From Paraglaciecola sp. L3A3 (GTDB lineage Bacteria; Pseudomonadota; Gammaproteobacteria; Enterobacterales; Alteromonadaceae): a DNA stretch of 64,000 nt. Shown one piece after another: positions 62,801 to 64,000 of this stretch; position 1 is the first letter of the stretch; each line of letters begins with the position of its first letter. The position numbers and the translations under genes are program-made. Where the stretch lies: positions 2,959,501 through 3,023,500 of the forward strand of contig NZ_CP047023.1 in the NCBI RefSeq assembly GCF_009796765.1, written 5' to 3'. Under the pieces are notes generated by a model. The model was not told the origin of the DNA, ran no database searches, and saw only the letters and a program-made list of their open reading frames with translations.

Positions 62801-63067
62801 ATCGCCTCCCAAATACAATTGCCCGGCGCCAATACCGCCAACTGGCATGCCTATATATTCAAAGTTGTTCGAATTGTTTTTGCTATACACCAGAGGTTGC
62901 CCTCTTTGTGTTAAAACTTGCGGAAAATTAGCTGGAAAATTCTTCACTGTCGGGGTTTTGCCATCACTACTTAACTGCAATTTCTGCATAATAGTGTTTG
63001 ACTGATCCTGGCCATAAGTGAATCCATTGGTAAACAGTAGCACTATTAAGACAAATAAATTTTTCAA
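59897..63067 (-). CDS. GH116-like (DUF608) glycoside hydrolase with inserted module
   Basis: A 1056-residue exported enzyme. The signal peptide is MKNLFVLIVLLFTNGFTYG. The start is TTG at 63067, five bases after GAGG; a GTG at 63073 overlaps the ribosome site. The N-terminal GBA2-type domain begins with GMPVGGIGAGQLYLGGDGK. At about 276-428 a jelly-roll module is inserted (DDFENGLGKW to VVLTD), which resembles carbohydrate-binding sandwich domains. The C-terminal alpha/alpha barrel has CTHVWGYAQGLGRLFPELE and AQHNTLDADWYG, whose Asp aligns with the GH116 acid/base in HNTYD. Beta-glucoside or xyloside cleavage is typical; the true substrate is unknown. Confidence 0.78.
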   Translation of the reverse strand: MKNLFVLIVLLFTNGFTYGQDQSNTIMQKLQLSSDGKTPTVKNFPANFPQVLTQRGQPLVYSKNNSNNFEYIGMPVGGIGAGQLYLGGDGKLWFWDIFNLNYNILKNLKGEEAYEFPYERSKGNDKGARDIEHGFVLTTQSQGKTVSKILDRHGIDKIQFKGQYPIGNVTYQDDDLPVEVNLEAFSPFMPLNVDDSAYPATILNFSVKNTSNAAVSFDLTGWIENAVFTESKTYRKITDGKLLNSLSTLDNGGLRLDSTVVFNPDKSERADIVYDDFENGLGKWQATGRAFVEEASPYNNAFNNQPSQKAGNRIADSRLVKDQSNSTFDNRLLGTLTSKPFTINRDYLTALIGGGDYKTNGVSETGLRVLVDGKPIASIHGERSEFVTRKQIDLTEYQGQQAQIEIFDLSKDGWAGYVIVDQVVLTDIGLQPQLMQDYGSMSLSLLNRGATGSADLNLPVTGIPNNSKTHSSAKISATAQLIGGLSTKYTLQPGDEKTVKFLLTWHFPNTKVAFSQTKKRHYAERFANATSVSEHLIRHLPSLENQTKLWKNTWYDSTLPYWFLDRTFLNISILASGTSHILEGKQFYGYEGGYQGTGTCTHVWGYAQGLGRLFPELEINLREKTDLVPQSESGAMMENGVIKFRWMENDGAVDGQAGIILRSYLAHQMSVDNTFLQQNYQALKKAMAGLTEVNDADHDGILTGAQHNTLDADWYGKVAWLSMQYNAALLAMAEMADEMGDRKYAEFNRNIARKGKEFIENDLFNGEYFFHIGDPEHENSPGIYTGNEYSQMLGQSWAYHVGLGSIIDKDKITTALDSIWKYNFTTDVGPYRQQKPAGRWYAMPGEGAFIAATWPRGGSEVLDKGEARFAAYNNESQNGYEYALSSLMMWHGMPHRSLAHIWYMHNQRYHGSKRNAWAEVEWGIHYARSMASFGHFTAISGFEYHGPKGYLAFSPKITPEKFKAPAVTADAWLTFEQTRNKSQQTESISIKHGSLVLNKLAFSLEDQASAKTVVVSVNGNPVTTSYFQNEDKLVIDLPKMLTLKESDSVLVSIKHN

Positions 63068-63420
63068 AGACACCTCTTTTATGTAGCAAAAACACAGGTT
63101 CAGAGCACTTTACATATAGTTTTGTTTTTCAATTTAAATTATGTGTAAAGTTAAAATCATTAAGTGTGATTATTAACTAGCCGAGGGCTTTAGTCAAAAA
63201 GATCAAAATCAGCTATTTAAGACATTAACTATATAAATCAACGGATTAAACAAAAAACATAAAGTTATGAAATTTAACTTCTGCATTACTTTTATTTAAC
63301 AAATGACTATTAAGGCGGTTATCGAGGAAATGACTGAGAACGGAAGGAAGTGACGATAAATCGATTTTTTACTTAGATATAGACGCCAGCTTAAATGCTG
63401 GCGTCGTATTTTAGTTGCTG
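63068..63420. promoter_or_regulatory. Intergenic region upstream of the carbohydrate operon
   Basis: About 350 AT-rich bases between the GH116-like gene and the truncated gene at the right edge. It should contain the promoter of the GH116-like operon on the minus strand, but I cannot assign an operator. The only clear structure is a hairpin at 63382-63405. Confidence 0.4.
63382..63405 (-). terminator. Hairpin downstream of the truncated right-edge gene
   Basis: GACGCCAGC (63382-63390) pairs perfectly with GCTGGCGTC (63397-63405) around TTAAAT. It lies just past the stop of the minus-strand gene. The T tract is weak, so terminator status is probable, not sure. Confidence 0.65.
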
Positions 63421-64000
63421 TTATTGATGAATAAAACTAACCGAAAATATATTGGCTGTGGCGGTATCAGCTTTAACTTCAGGTAAAGTCACAGTCAAAA
63501 ATAAAGGTGTTTTTTCATTGATAGGTGCAAACGCCAAAGTAAGATCAACATCTGCGTAGGGTTTTAAGTTCTTGCCATAAGTAAATTTACCTGAGGCAAT
63601 CACTTTGCCTCGTTTACTACCCATTCTTAGTGAAAACTGAGCGTCATCAGGTAACCAGTCCAAATACTTTTGTTTGATTTGTAACCCTTTCACTTGAGTT
63701 AAATCAAAAGTCCCAAGAGATAAAGTGGTATTTTCACCAGAGAAGATCACCGATTCCACTCCGCCACCAGCAAAGACAATGCCTTTAGTTTTACCCGCAG
63801 ATTCAAATAACTCTCTGGCTAATAAAGTAGCAGAGCGTAACGCAAATTCATTTTGGCGTTTTATCGCAGACATACCATTGGCAACTTGGTCGGTATAACT
63901 GACACGTAATGCATAATGACCATCTTTACTAACAACAGGTAACTTGCCCGTAAGTGGCAAGCTCGGCACTTTAGACTTATTCAGTAAAATATACTGACTT
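63421..64000 (-). CDS. C-terminal part of an unidentified protein, 5' end outside the window
   Basis: The frame is open to the window edge, so at least 192 residues of a longer protein are seen; an internal GTG at 63969 is not the true start. The visible part is beta-rich with repeats of the type GVESVIFSGENTTLSLGTFDL and FSLRMGSKRGKVIASGKF, which resembles a CBM6-like jelly-roll that binds sugar. I cannot name the family. Its strand and place suggest membership in the carbohydrate locus, perhaps as the gene upstream of the GH116-like one. Confidence 0.5.
   Translation of the reverse strand, partial: SQYILLNKSKVPSLPLTGKLPVVSKDGHYALRVSYTDQVANGMSAIKRQNEFALRSATLLARELFESAGKTKGIVFAGGGVESVIFSGENTTLSLGTFDLTQVKGLQIKQKYLDWLPDDAQFSLRMGSKRGKVIASGKFTYGKNLKPYADVDLTLAFAPINEKTPLFLTVTLPEVKADTATANIFSVSFIHQ

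Overview
The window is an AT-rich chromosomal segment of a marine, agar-degrading gammaproteobacterium, most likely in the Alteromonadales (Alteromonadaceae, Paraglaciecola/Catenovulum-like). The evidence is the gene order aat-bpt-infA-clpA-clpS-cspD and mnmA-hflD-purB, monomeric isocitrate dehydrogenase, SprT, YfbV and RatA/RnfH/SmpB, together with a GH50-type agarase and other polysaccharide-degrading lipoproteins. The genus is inferred and was not tested. I saw no rRNA, tRNA, transposase, phage gene or CRISPR array.

Layout. 1-4.7 kb: two tandem alkaline phosphatases behind a four-repeat Pho box, then a small exported protein that starts at a TTG just past a terminator. 4.8-8.0 kb: an overlapping trio of outer-membrane barrel, PstS-like periplasmic protein and membrane diguanylate cyclase. 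8.2-14.0 kb: a tripartite RND efflux operon. 14-23 kb: fadH (with a FadR-like site), sppA, an SGNH hydrolase, a PQQ-type sugar dehydrogenase, a thioesterase, sprT, yfbV and trxB. 23-25.4 kb: a GH50 agarase lipoprotein. 25.6-30.5 kb: a compact N-degron module (aat, bpt, clpA, clpS) with infA and cspD. 30.6-43 kb: icd, rluE, mnmA-hflD-purB, a class III adenylate cyclase, a ribosomal oxygenase, a GNAT protein and a YdiJ-type dehydrogenase. 43-48.8 kb: signalling genes (EAL-HDOD, hybrid histidine kinase, response regulator). 48.9-56.0 kb: an ECF sigma/ChrR pair and a lipid-modification operon. 56-57.5 kb: rnfH, ratA and smpB. 57.6-64 kb: a carbohydrate locus (DUF6786-like lipoprotein, GH43-like propeller, GH116-like enzyme, and a truncated gene at the right edge).

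How the genes work together. The most coherent system is the ECF sigma/ChrR regulon. Two promoters with the same layout (TGATC, then 19 bases, then TATTG) sit before the sigma gene and before the operon that encodes an NTF2-like protein, an SDR, a flavin oxidoreductase, DUF1365, a Cfa-type methyltransferase and DUF2878. ChrR keeps both zinc sites of the Rhodobacter singlet-oxygen sensor, which points to membrane fatty-acid modification under photo-oxidative stress. A dispersed structured repeat of about 50 bp occurs twice: inside a perfect 16-bp inverted repeat at 18920-19002, and at 55384-55441 between the last two genes of the lipid cluster. The least described candidate system is the porin/PstS-like/diguanylate-cyclase trio, which may couple a periplasmic ligand, possibly phosphate, to c-di-GMP.
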